Positions 25,325 through 33,824 of a DNA stretch of 42,597 nt are shown one piece after another. The translations under genes and the position numbers were made by a program. The notes beneath the pieces were generated by a model, which was not told the DNA's origin, did not search any database, and was given only the letters and a program-made list of their open reading frames with translations. Position 1 is the first letter of the stretch, and every line of letters begins with the position of its first letter. Origin of the DNA: Pirellulaceae bacterium. GTDB taxonomy: Bacteria; Planctomycetota; Planctomycetia; Pirellulales; Pirellulaceae. The stretch is from contig JADHUC010000065.1 of assembly GCA_016784735.1 (NCBI GenBank), positions 1-42,597 on the forward strand, read 5' to 3'.

Positions 25325-28300
25325 ATGACGTACGGAAGACTGAGTATCCTATGCACCGGCGTACTTCTTGCGGCCGGGGCAGGTGCGGTCAGCGGCAAGG
25401 ATTGGCCGGAGTGGTGTGGGCAACCCTCGCGTAATATGGCTGCCAACAGCGATCAGCGGCTGCCGGATTGGGCGGATTGCGGCATCGACAACGATTCAGG
25501 TGAGGTGGATCTGCAATCGACGAAGAATGTCAAGTGGGTCGCCAGGCTCGGACGTCGCACGACCGGCAGCCCGGTGGTGAGCGGCGGCAAAGTGTTTATT
25601 GGGACAAACTGGGACGATGGAAAGGAGGCCTGCTTCCTGTGTCTTGACGAACAGACCGGAAGGCGACTTGGCACCTTCATTTGCCCCAGGCCTCCCAGAG
25701 ACGATCTGGAGAACTGGGCCATCAGTTCAACTCCCACGGTTGAAGGCGATCGGCTGTACTTTGTGAGCCCCTATCAGGAAGTCATGTGCATCGACCTGAG
25801 AGTACTTCTGGGCGACGGCGGTCATCGCGAAGGGGAGGAAAAACCGCAATCTCCCAAAACGCCAGTTGTGCGCGGGTCTCCCGACCCCGCACGGGAACGA
25901 GCCGACAAGACCTTTGTCGAACAGATATCTTTGAGGAGCATCGTCTGGCGATACGACATGTGGGAAAAGCTCAAGGCCTACTACCACCACACGACAAGTT
26001 CCTCGGTCCTGGTACACGGAGACTATGTCTACGTCTGCACCGGCAACGGACGCTCTTGGGTTCCGGGCAGAATACCGTACAGTCCAGTGACCCCCAGCTT
26101 GGTCGTGTTCAACAAGATGACGGGACAACTGGTTGCTCGCGATGACGAGCAGATCGGCGAGCGGATCTACCGCGGACAATACACCTCTCCGTCCCTTGGC
26201 ATGGTGAACGGACGGGCTCAAATCCTGTTTGCCCCAGGAGGCGTCTGTTATGCCTTCGAGCCGGTTGATCCGGCAGTCCACGTCGTCCCAGACCGTTGGA
26301 TGACCACGAACCTGCGCGGTCCAATCGTGCATTTCATTGATGTCGAAGGAAAGGACACCGGCGGGCTTTCGGCATCGCAATATGCTCGTTCCACCAATCT
26401 TCTTTCGAACTTGCCCAAGCCCGCTCTTCCCCTGGAGTTTCGCTTCTCGCGAAAACTGCCGGCCATGACGCCCGTCGATACCATTCCGACCGCGATCGTC
26501 CCCGACGTGCCGCTGCTGAAGAAGATCTGGTGGTGCGATTGCATTCCGCCGGACTACAAGAAGCTCCCGTTCTACCCGCGGGAAGGGCACGGAGATGGAC
26601 GCGGACATCCCTGCGACATCATCGGCACTCCCGTCTGCTGGAACAATCGCGTGTACGTGGCGATCGGCGGCGATCCGAATCACGGTGGAAGAGACAACAA
26701 GGGAAGCATTGTCTGTATCGACGCAACCAAGGCCGGCGACCTCACGGAGAAGGGCAAGATCTGGACATACAATGCCCTGAATCAAAGCGTTTCCACCGTG
26801 GCGGTGGCGGACGGTTTGGTATTCGTTGCGGACGCTGCGCACACGGTCCATTGCCTGGATGCGGACAGCGGCGCTTGTTACTGGACGGATTCCACTCGAA
26901 AAGGTGCGACGTGCTTCAGTTCGCCGCTGGTGACGGACGGGAAGGTGTATCTTGGGAAAGCCATCCTGTCGGCGAGCAAGAGATTCCAGTTGCGCGGTGG
27001 CATTGAGAATGGTCAGAACACGACGTACAGCAGCCATTGTGTTGCCAACGGGGCGGTGTTTGCTGTGATCGGCAAGCGCCTCTGGGCCATCTGCGACAAG
27101 GGCGATCGGCAACCGGGCTGCGCGGACGTTTCCGCTGCGGCAGAAAGGAGTTCACCCGTGGGGCAAGCTTCCAGCTTGCCTTTCCCGACGGATTCGCAAG
27201 CTGGGAGCTTACGCCACGGCATGAAACCGACAGCCGCTCGCCTAATGAGAAACTGGCCGAATTTGCGCGGGCCGTTCGGCCAGGGCATTGCCTACAATGT
27301 CACGCCGCCGATCGACTTCGATGCCGCGGCCGGGAAGAATGTGCGGTGGAAGACGACCATCCCGAGACCGGGCGCAAGCTCACCGGTCGTATGGGAAGGA
27401 CGAGTGTTCTTGACCGGCGCCGATGAGAGCGCTCGCGAGATCTACTGCTTCGACGCGGCCAACGGGAAAATGCTCTGGCGGCAGGCGGCCAGGCAGCCAG
27501 CCGATGTACCAAAGGTCTCCGAAGAACACGGCCATGCGGCTTCGACGGGAGCGACCGATGGGAAGCTCTTCTTTGCGATCTTCTCGACCGGCGATCTGAT
27601 GGCGGTCGACATGAAGGGTGCGATTGCGTGGACGCGCGCGTTCGGCACTCCCAAGAGCAGCTATGGCTACGCCTCGTCGCTGATCGCCTATAAGCACCTG
27701 TTCGTGCAGATCGACGACAGCAACAGCGCGGTTCTCTACGCGCTCGACCCCGCCACCGGCAAGACGGTCTGGCAGAAGCAGCGAACGGTCAGGGAATCTT
27801 GGGCGTCGCCCATCATCGCCGTCTCCGGCGATCGCGAGATGGTCGTGCTTGCCGAGAATCCGACGGCGACGGCCTACGACGTGAACACCGGCGAGGTGGT
27901 TCTCTCCACGAAATGCCTTGGCGGCGAAGTGGCGCCGTCGCCAGCCTACGCGAGGGGGACCATAATCGTAGCCAATGAACATGCAAGACTTTCGGCGATA
28001 TCGCTGGTCTCGGGCACGGTTGCTTGGAGCGGCGAGGACTATCTTCCGAATGTCGCCAGCCCGCTGGCGACGGACGACTTCGTTTTCACCGCAGACTCGT
28101 CCGGCGTGGTGAACTGCTATGCCATCGGCACGGGGCGAAACCTATGGACCCATGAGTTTGACGAGTCGTTCTATCCTTCACCCATACTCGCGGCCGGCCG
28201 CATCTACGCCATGGACAACGGCGGCACGATGCATGTCTTCCGGGCATCGAAGTCGTTCGTCTCAGTCGCTGATTCAAAACTGGGCGAAGAATCGATGGCG

Positions 28301-28378
28301 ACACCGGCCTTCGCCGGCGACACCATGTTCATCCGCGGCAAAGGAAACCTGTACTGTGTCGGGGCCAAACAGCCATGA
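25325..28378 (+). CDS. Secreted double PQQ-like beta-propeller protein
   Basis: A 1017-residue protein with a signal peptide (MTYGRLSILCTGVLLAAGAG) and AGGAG seven bases before ATG 25325. Two eight-bladed PQQ-like propellers follow: about 40-600 and about 640-1017. Tryptophan-docking repeats are visible, such as GKIWTYNALNQSVSTVAVAD, GKTVWQKQRTV and GRNLWTHEFDESFYPSPIL. The second half restarts with NWPNLRGPFGQGIA, the usual N-terminal motif of a stand-alone propeller (compare FRGPNGTGIS in 30837-32126), so two genes appear fused. The linker (about 610-632) is encoded by a palindromic repeat (27157-27218). Such proteins bind ligands or scaffold complexes; the PQQ ligand itself is unproven. 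A longer frame opens at 25166 but adds non-signal sequence. Confidence 0.85.
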   Translation: MTYGRLSILCTGVLLAAGAGAVSGKDWPEWCGQPSRNMAANSDQRLPDWADCGIDNDSGEVDLQSTKNVKWVARLGRRTTGSPVVSGGKVFIGTNWDDGKEACFLCLDEQTGRRLGTFICPRPPRDDLENWAISSTPTVEGDRLYFVSPYQEVMCIDLRVLLGDGGHREGEEKPQSPKTPVVRGSPDPARERADKTFVEQISLRSIVWRYDMWEKLKAYYHHTTSSSVLVHGDYVYVCTGNGRSWVPGRIPYSPVTPSLVVFNKMTGQLVARDDEQIGERIYRGQYTSPSLGMVNGRAQILFAPGGVCYAFEPVDPAVHVVPDRWMTTNLRGPIVHFIDVEGKDTGGLSASQYARSTNLLSNLPKPALPLEFRFSRKLPAMTPVDTIPTAIVPDVPLLKKIWWCDCIPPDYKKLPFYPREGHGDGRGHPCDIIGTPVCWNNRVYVAIGGDPNHGGRDNKGSIVCIDATKAGDLTEKGKIWTYNALNQSVSTVAVADGLVFVADAAHTVHCLDADSGACYWTDSTRKGATCFSSPLVTDGKVYLGKAILSASKRFQLRGGIENGQNTTYSSHCVANGAVFAVIGKRLWAICDKGDRQPGCADVSAAAERSSPVGQASSLPFPTDSQAGSLRHGMKPTAARLMRNWPNLRGPFGQGIAYNVTPPIDFDAAAGKNVRWKTTIPRPGASSPVVWEGRVFLTGADESAREIYCFDAANGKMLWRQAARQPADVPKVSEEHGHAASTGATDGKLFFAIFSTGDLMAVDMKGAIAWTRAFGTPKSSYGYASSLIAYKHLFVQIDDSNSAVLYALDPATGKTVWQKQRTVRESWASPIIAVSGDREMVVLAENPTATAYDVNTGEVVLSTKCLGGEVAPSPAYARGTIIVANEHARLSAISLVSGTVAWSGEDYLPNVASPLATDDFVFTADSSGVVNCYAIGTGRNLWTHEFDESFYPSPILAAGRIYAMDNGGTMHVFRASKSFVSVADSKLGEESMATPAFAGDTMFIRGKGNLYCVGAKQP
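27157..27218. repeat. REP-like palindrome inside the coding sequence
   Basis: Left arm 27157-27179 and right arm 27196-27218 are reverse complements at 20 of 23 positions. The theme GGGGCAAGCTTCCAGCTTGC is typical of small repeats scattered in planctomycete genomes. Here it is translated in frame as VGQASSLPFP and QAGSLRHG, between the two propellers of the 25325 gene. Confidence 0.65.
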
Positions 28379-28692
28379 CTGGTTGGGACCATGTTCTGAA
28401 GGGGGTCGAGTCCTTGCCGCGCGGTTTTTCGAGACGTTTCAGTTCAACCACGCGTTCGGGAGGACGTGCAGCGGTCGATGTGACCGACATCCGCAATCGC
28501 CGGGCTCTAGGCCGGGCCACTTGCTCCGAGAAATGGGTCCTTTGATGACGCATCTCACGGCCCACGACTTTCTGAGACAATCGACCGGTCATCGGCGGCG
28601 GAACTGTGGTCCGTCTTAGAATGGCACCGCACCAGACAATGATTCCGATGAATGCCAAGTCCCGTGGGAGTGGTCGCCGCCAGGCAAGCCGA
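28379..28692. other. Intergenic stretch between convergent genes
   Basis: 314 bases between the ends of the double-propeller and HlyIII genes. No convincing frame was seen. CCGGGCTCTAGGCCGGG near 28500 is only a weak inverted pair without a T-tract, so no terminator is called. Confidence 0.35.
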
Positions 28693-29367
28693 TTACCTCA
28701 GCGGTGCGACAAAGAGCAAGATGACAAAGAAGTGGCAGGCACTGCCGGCAATCACGAATAGGTGCCAGAGGGCGTGAAAGTAGCGAACGTGGTTATCAAA
28801 GACCAAGAAGACGGTTCCCACGGTGTAGCACAAGCCGCCGATGAGCATCCACCACAGCCCGGCCTCGGGAACCAGGCCGACCAAGGAAGGCGCGGCCACG
28901 ACGCCCATCCAACCCAGCACAACATAGATCCAGATCGAGGACGCATCGACGCGGTGTGCCAGCAGGATCTTCGAGAGGAAGCCGAACATCGCAATGGCCC
29001 ACATGACAGCCAGATACAGCCACCCGAGGCCGGTGCGTAAGAACACCAGAGAAAACGGTGTATAGGATGCTGTGATTAGCACGTAGATAAAGCCCTGGTC
29101 GAGCATCCGAAACAAGCGTTTCGGGTTCGGGGACGAGCAACTGTGCGACAACGTGGACATCGCGTACGTGGTCACCAAACTAGCTGCATAGACCGCGCAC
29201 CCCAGCAAGCGCCAGGCGTCTCCCTCCCGAAGAACCCAAATCGCCATCACGATCGCGCCCAGGACACTCAGTAAGAAACCCAAGCCATGGGTAATCGTGT
29301 TGGCGACTTCTTCCGGGTCACGGGACCAATCCAACAGAGGGTTGATCCAGTCGTTCTCTAGTTTCAC
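28693..29367 (-). CDS. Hemolysin III / PAQR-type seven-helix membrane protein
   Basis: A 224-residue integral membrane protein with seven predicted helices. All conserved positions of the HlyIII family are present: N23 and H27 in VANTITHG, S71 and H75 in STLSHS, D90 in MLDQGFIY, and the zinc-site histidines H198 and H202 (HALWH) plus H212. The family was named for hemolysis by a Bacillus protein; its general role is in membrane lipid or metal homeostasis and is related to eukaryotic adiponectin receptors. The start is a GTG at 29367 with GAGGA upstream. It is monocistronic and unrelated to the surrounding carbohydrate genes. Confidence 0.93.
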   Translation of the reverse strand: MKLENDWINPLLDWSRDPEEVANTITHGLGFLLSVLGAIVMAIWVLREGDAWRLLGCAVYAASLVTTYAMSTLSHSCSSPNPKRLFRMLDQGFIYVLITASYTPFSLVFLRTGLGWLYLAVMWAIAMFGFLSKILLAHRVDASSIWIYVVLGWMGVVAAPSLVGLVPEAGLWWMLIGGLCYTVGTVFLVFDNHVRYFHALWHLFVIAGSACHFFVILLFVAPLR

Positions 29368-29519
29368 ATTTGATCCTCGCGACGGCCCACTCTCGAAGCA
29401 GAGAGGAGCCGGAGGCGTCGTTCGTTCGCCAGTGATTGTCCGACCAAATGCTGAGCCCCATCAAAGGTCGGATCTACGGGGTACGCTGGTGGCCGGTCGG
29501 CAGCCGTTTGCCTTAGTGA

Positions 29520-30446
29520 CTACTTTACCCGTGTACTTTTTCCTTCCATGTGAAGGTACGCTTTGCCATTTGGGTCCTTGATGACTAAGCTCCACTCGAG
29601 GGTGTCCGCATCCAGATGGCGATCTGTTGTAGTACTTGTTAAACCATCGTCCCTAGTGTGAGACCAAGTCATGGACTTCGCGTCCGCGTCCCATTTACCA
29701 ATACTCTCGGAAGCCGACTCCGCATTGAAGTCCCACCGCCGATAAGACTTTCGGTGCGCGTCGTATGTCGTCAGTATGAGGTGATCGAGGGTGCCCTCCG
29801 GCCCCTTGAGCTTCGTTTCAAAGAATTGCCCCTTTAGAATGCGCGTGCATGAAGCGGTGCCAGTCAGTTGTGTCTGTTTCGGCGTCCATTCGGCCTTGAA
29901 AAAGTTGTACGTCTGCCGCCAAGTCCCGGAAATGTCAAGAATCTTCAACTCCGGGGATTGCTCGGTTGTCGTCGCCTCCTGTAGCGTCGGTGTTGCAGGC
30001 TGCTTCTTGTACGCAAAAACCATCCCTTCGTTGTTCATCGTAAAGCTGTCGCCCTCGAAAGCTCCCGCGGTCTTGCCAGCACCCTCCCACTGCATGTTCA
30101 GTTTTGCCCCCTCCCGAGTGTAAGTCGCGTTGACCTTGCGGGTGACGTCGGCCCCCGAAGGCGAACCGAAGACCACTCTACTGCTGCACGTTCCGTCGGC
30201 GTTAATCGTGAAGGTGCCCGACCGCACTTGTATCGCCACATCACCGTGGGAGACTTTCGCGGGGAGCTTCGACCCATTGACTGTAACCAGGGTGTAGACC
30301 CCTGTAGGACCGTTGTCATCAACGTCCTGTGCCGTCGCCTGGGTTGTAGATAAGAACAGTCCAGCGACCAACAGCAGGTTTAGTTGAAGTAACTTCCCTA
30401 CGCTAACGACGGTTCTTACAGGCATTCTGGTTCGACCTAGCTTCAT
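29520..30446 (-). CDS. Secreted two-domain protein (TIGR03067-like plus DUF1579-like)
   Basis: A 308-residue protein. ATG 30446 is chosen because GGAGG lies six bases upstream; an ATG six codons earlier overlaps that site. The N-terminus carries a signal peptide ending near TTQATAQ. Residues about 30-140 form a lipocalin-like barrel (GVYTLVTVNGSKLP, GTFTINADGTCSS), resembling the planctomycete TIGR03067 type. Residues about 160-305 match the DUF1579 pattern (LDISGTWRQTYNFFKAEW, SYRRWDFNAESASESIGKW, MTWSHTRDDG). Both folds bind small hydrophobic ligands in other proteins; the role here is unknown. The composition is less GC-rich than neighbours by eye. Confidence 0.75.
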   Translation of the reverse strand: MKLGRTRMPVRTVVSVGKLLQLNLLLVAGLFLSTTQATAQDVDDNGPTGVYTLVTVNGSKLPAKVSHGDVAIQVRSGTFTINADGTCSSRVVFGSPSGADVTRKVNATYTREGAKLNMQWEGAGKTAGAFEGDSFTMNNEGMVFAYKKQPATPTLQEATTTEQSPELKILDISGTWRQTYNFFKAEWTPKQTQLTGTASCTRILKGQFFETKLKGPEGTLDHLILTTYDAHRKSYRRWDFNAESASESIGKWDADAKSMTWSHTRDDGLTSTTTDRHLDADTLEWSLVIKDPNGKAYLHMEGKSTRVK

Positions 30447-30836
30447 TTGAAACCTCCAGTTCATTTGGTGGAAAGAGCGGCCGCCCCACGTGCCGCAGAC
30501 TCAAACATCGCCTTGCAGGCAGCCTCAAGCATTAGAAGCGGTTGCCAGGGCGTGTCAAGCATCGGCCGTTGGCCCCGTGAAGTTTCGCAGAAATCGTTCA
30601 GTTGATGACGCATTTTCGACCCGAATCTGGCCGAACTGGGCCCGGCCGTCTCAGCTTACGGGTAGATGGCACTCCTGGGCGGTGCCGGAAAAGGTGTCCC
30701 AGAGCCGGCTGGGACTCGGCAGAGTTGGCTTGGCGGAGCGTGTCCCACGAGGGTCGTTTGTGGGCATGTCTCACGCGCCACGGGTTTTGGGACGGTCCGT
30801 CCCCGTTCGGGCGGCCTCGCGTTCGGCCAGAAACTG
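30447..30836. other. Intergenic stretch, 390 bp
   Basis: Lies upstream of the DUF1579-like gene and downstream of the PQQ-propeller gene, both on the reverse strand. Forward frames of 60-160 codons cross it without family similarity. GGAGG at 30453-30457 is the ribosome-binding site of the upstream gene. No terminator hairpin was seen. Confidence 0.35.
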
Positions 30837-32126
30837 CTAGCGCCGGCCGCCCAGTGAGAAGAGGTGAGAATTCGTCCGCAGGGTCATCACCCCGCCGGCC
30901 ACCGCGGGTGTGGCATAGCTCGATTCACCAAGCGGGATCCGGTGGAGGACCTCGAACGCGTCTCCTGCCGCCAGAACGACGACCTCGCCATTCTTCGACA
31001 CGTTGTACAGATAGCCACCGACCCAGACGGGCGACGCATAAAATCCTCCCTCGACCCGCTCTCGCCAAACTGTTTCACCGGTAGCCACACGTAGACACGA
31101 CACCACGCCGTCGTCGCCCCAGAGAAACAGCCGCCCGTCCTTGACCAACGGCGTGGGCACCATGGGGAGGCTCTTGGTTATCGCGTATGCCAGAGTGGGT
31201 ACGGTTCCCTGACCGGACGAACCCGGTCGGACCGCGATGCAGCGAGTTCCGCGGATCCCTGCCCCGTGGCCCGCGATCACCAAACCTGGCGCCAAGACCG
31301 GTGAAATCACGGCCCGATCCAAGAAAGGCTGCCCGAATTCCCAGGTGACCTCCCCCGTGGTCGGATCGACTGCCATTATGCCGTGGGCGGTGTTGGAGAA
31401 AATCAACTCCGGGCGGCCACCTTCGGCCTGGTAGACGCACGGCGTCGAGTAGCCGGCTAGGAACGTCTTGGTTTCCGTCTGCCAACGGATCTCGCCGCTC
31501 TTTCGATCGACGCCGACTACGAAGCTCCGGCCAGCCGGATTCGGCCCATCCTTCCTGCGGCCTGGGCTCCGTTCCATATCCTCCTGGTCATTGGCCAGCA
31601 CAACCAGGTCCTGATACAGGATCGGAGAGGAACCGCTGCCTTGAAGTGAAATCAGGGGGCCCAAGTTGCGGCGCCAAAGCTCGCGGCCCTGAAGATCCAG
31701 CGCCAGCAACATGACAGCTTTGGGCGTAGTCCACGTGATCACCACACCGTCGGCATCCACCGTCGGCGTCGCCGACGCGTAGGAGTTGTCTCGGTGCTGG
31801 CCGTAGGTTTGCGATGGCTCCTCGTGCTTCCAAAGCGTACGGCCCGTCTGTGCGTCCACGCAGAGCGTTGTACGAAGGGCTGTGGTCGGGTCACCACAGG
31901 TGACGAAGATCCGTTTGTCCCAGACCACTGGCGAGGAGTGGCCGGGGCCGGGGAGGTCAATTTTCCAGTTGTAGTCCTTCTCTGTCCACCGGACCGGCAC
32001 GGTAGTTGCTTCGCTGATGCCCGTACCGTTCGGACCTCGAAAACGGCTCCATTCCCCTTCATCGGCGTAATTCATCGATGAGGCAAGCAGTACCAGAATA
32101 GTCAGCAACAGGCTCGAACGGTGCAT
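30837..32126 (-). CDS. Secreted PQQ-like beta-propeller protein
   Basis: A 429-residue protein with a signal peptide (MHRSSLLLTILVLLASSMNY, before ADEGEW). The single propeller starts with FRGPNGTGIS and contains PQQ-like blades: GRTLWKHEEP, LQGRELWRRNLGPLISLQG, SGEIRWQTETKTFL, TGEVTWEFGQPF and TGETVWRERVEGGFYASPV. The WD-like WxxxL and G-x-W docking positions are kept. It probably acts in the periplasm or cell surface as a binding scaffold; the ligand is unknown. It is related in build to the second half of the 25325 gene. Only a weak AGAG site precedes ATG 32126. Confidence 0.88.
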   Translation of the reverse strand: MHRSSLLLTILVLLASSMNYADEGEWSRFRGPNGTGISEATTVPVRWTEKDYNWKIDLPGPGHSSPVVWDKRIFVTCGDPTTALRTTLCVDAQTGRTLWKHEEPSQTYGQHRDNSYASATPTVDADGVVITWTTPKAVMLLALDLQGRELWRRNLGPLISLQGSGSSPILYQDLVVLANDQEDMERSPGRRKDGPNPAGRSFVVGVDRKSGEIRWQTETKTFLAGYSTPCVYQAEGGRPELIFSNTAHGIMAVDPTTGEVTWEFGQPFLDRAVISPVLAPGLVIAGHGAGIRGTRCIAVRPGSSGQGTVPTLAYAITKSLPMVPTPLVKDGRLFLWGDDGVVSCLRVATGETVWRERVEGGFYASPVWVGGYLYNVSKNGEVVVLAAGDAFEVLHRIPLGESSYATPAVAGGVMTLRTNSHLFSLGGRR

Positions 32127-32690
32127 TAGCTCATCTCTGCTTCGCTCTCAGGATCTGATGAATTGTCAGCGTTGGTACCGTTGGCATTATCGCCGCTCGG
32201 TGAGGGCTGCACAAGGATTCAACTGACCTTGTAGTGCCTTCTCAATCATCTCCCGCCTTGAACGACCAAGAATTCTCCCAGCGTCACGGACGGTCTGCAC
32301 GACGGCGATCAGTCGCCGAGGGGCATTTGCGGGCCGCCCGCACCGGCGTCCCAGGAGGGTCGTTAAACGAGACAAATACTTGACTCACCGTGATTCGCCG
32401 CCTCGGCCAGCGTTGTCAGTAGATTGGTTCGAGGCCCTGTTGTACAAATTATTGCAGGCGGCAATCGTGACCGTACCTCGCTGGGTTCGCTGTATGGACG
32501 AGATCGACACCCACGGCGGCGAAACCCGCTGCCAAGCCAGTCGTTGGGGGTCTGAAGTAACGTTCTCCTGACGACGAAACAACTCAGCTGGTTGACGATC
32601 CGCCTGACGACTTGTAGGACCCGGACTTTGGTCCACCCCTCTCGGCGTGGAGGGGTTTCACACCGCTTACATCGTCCGCTAGACTGAACG
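32127..32690. other. Intergenic stretch with a short hairpin, no clear gene
   Basis: A reverse frame at 32187-32375 reads RRLIAVVQTVRDAGRILGRS, mildly protein-like but unrecognised and without a start signal. A perfect 7-bp hairpin (ACCCCTC 32635-32641 and GAGGGGT 32650-32656, 8-base loop) is followed by TTCACA rather than a T-tract, so it is not called a terminator. Confidence 0.35.
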
Positions 32691-32965
32691 ATGGCCGAAC
32701 CGGACATCGAAGAGCACGGCGCCGCGACTGGAAATCCTTGAGTACTGCGAGACGAAACTCAGCGTGCTCTGTGTGGCGAAGACGGCTGCTGAACTGACAC
32801 GCGCGCGAGCATCTGGCAGAGGGTAGCGTCCTGACGATCTGGTTGAGCGCGTCGAGTGAGGCCTTCGAGCGTACGCTGGCCGAGTTGAAGTTTGAGACGA
32901 TTCACTGGCGAAACGAGCTGATCGACCAGGATCAACGCGACGACCTCTTCCTGGCGAGGCGATAG
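32691..32965 (+). pseudogene. Frameshifted small gene upstream of the NYN nuclease
   Basis: Three successive frames look like pieces of one protein. ATG 32691 reads MAEPDIEEHG. From about 32722 the next frame reads PRLEILEYCETKLSVLCVAKT and AAELTRAR. From about 32804 a third frame reads EHLAEGSVLTIWLSASSEAF and RDDLFLARR, ending TAG at 32963. Two small indels would rebuild an ORF of about 90 codons, ending 12 bases before the NYN gene, a typical operon partner position. The family is not recognised; sequencing error is an alternative. Confidence 0.4.
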
Positions 32966-32977
32966 GCAGGTCACCCC

Positions 32978-33457
32978 ATGGATAGAGTCGCGGTCTTCGT
33001 GGACGTGCAGAACGTCTACTACACGGTGAAGCAGAGCCACGGATGTCATTTCGACTACAAGGCGTTCTGGGATCAAGTCACCGCGGGAAGAGAAGTCGTC
33101 CGGGCCTTCGCCTACGCGATCGATCGCAGGGACCGGAAGCAGATCCGGTTCCAGCAGATCCTCGAGTCCATCGGCTTCGAGGTGAAGCTCAAGCCCTACA
33201 TTCAGAGAAGCGATGGCTCCGCGAAGGGTGACTGGGACGTGGGCATCACCCTCGACATGATCGAGCTCGCAAAGGAGGTCGACGTGGCCGTGCTGGCGTC
33301 CGGCGATGGCGACTTCGACCTCCTCGTCAGGAAGCTCCGGGACGCCCACGGCGTAGAGGTCGAGGTGTACGGTGCGAGGAAGCTCACGGCGGCAACCCTG
33401 ATTCAGACCGCAACCCGATTCGTCCCGATCGAGGGGCGCCTCTTGCTGTCGCGTTAG
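32978..33457 (+). CDS. NYN-domain RNase-like protein (LabA/DUF88 family)
   Basis: A 159-residue PIN-like nuclease fold. The acidic active-site residues are visible: Asp9 and Asn12 in VFVDVQN, Asp87 and Asp93 in GDWDVGITLDM, and Asp110 and Asp112 in LASGDGDF. This is the canonical NYN set for metal-dependent RNA cleavage, and the protein covers just the domain with nothing fused to it. It is cytoplasmic. The start has only a weak GGCAGG site, so translation may have been coupled to the damaged ORF that ends 12 bases upstream. Relatives occur in RNA processing, in defence and in circadian control (LabA), and the context does not decide which. Confidence 0.9.
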   Translation: MDRVAVFVDVQNVYYTVKQSHGCHFDYKAFWDQVTAGREVVRAFAYAIDRRDRKQIRFQQILESIGFEVKLKPYIQRSDGSAKGDWDVGITLDMIELAKEVDVAVLASGDGDFDLLVRKLRDAHGVEVEVYGARKLTAATLIQTATRFVPIEGRLLLSR

Positions 33458-33824
33458 CGCGGACTTCTCACCATCCTCCTGCTACGTCGCCGTATCACGC
33501 GCCCAGGACTGCGTGAGCGTCGACGATTCAATCCTCAGCGTGTTACTCTCGGATGATCCACGAAATAAGGTAAAATCGCAAAGAGAGGTACGTAAAGCTG
33601 CATACCCGTCGCTTTGTGTGCGCTGCGGGCATCTTGAACGGTTTTTGAACTGACCGCGCGCGTTTCATTATTCCGTCCTTTGATGGAACACGTGGAGGAC
33701 AACCTTCCTGGAGGCCCTGGCTCGAACTTGGCGAAAGTTGGATAATTCCGATATCCGTGGAATGCGATCGTCACTGTCTCCGTTTCCGTTGATTGGATAC
33801 TCCAAAGGGTGATGGAAGGGAGCC
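33458..33824. other. Intergenic stretch, 367 bp
   Basis: No coding frame, tRNA or terminator was recognised. It is relatively AT-rich by eye (for example GAAATAAGGTAAAATCGC near 33565), and must include the promoter of the MtfA-like gene, but no clear promoter was seen. Confidence 0.35.

Noticed and set aside
25727..27112. 461-codon reverse frame within the double-propeller gene
   Set aside because: Valine- and histidine-rich antisense shadow; the plus strand shows propeller repeats throughout.
32420..32450. GGTTCGAGGCC as a possible tRNA T-arm
   Set aside because: No matching acceptor stem, D-arm or anticodon arm could be built around it.
32635..32656. 7-bp perfect hairpin as a possible terminator
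   Set aside because: No T-tract follows and the gene order does not require a terminator there.
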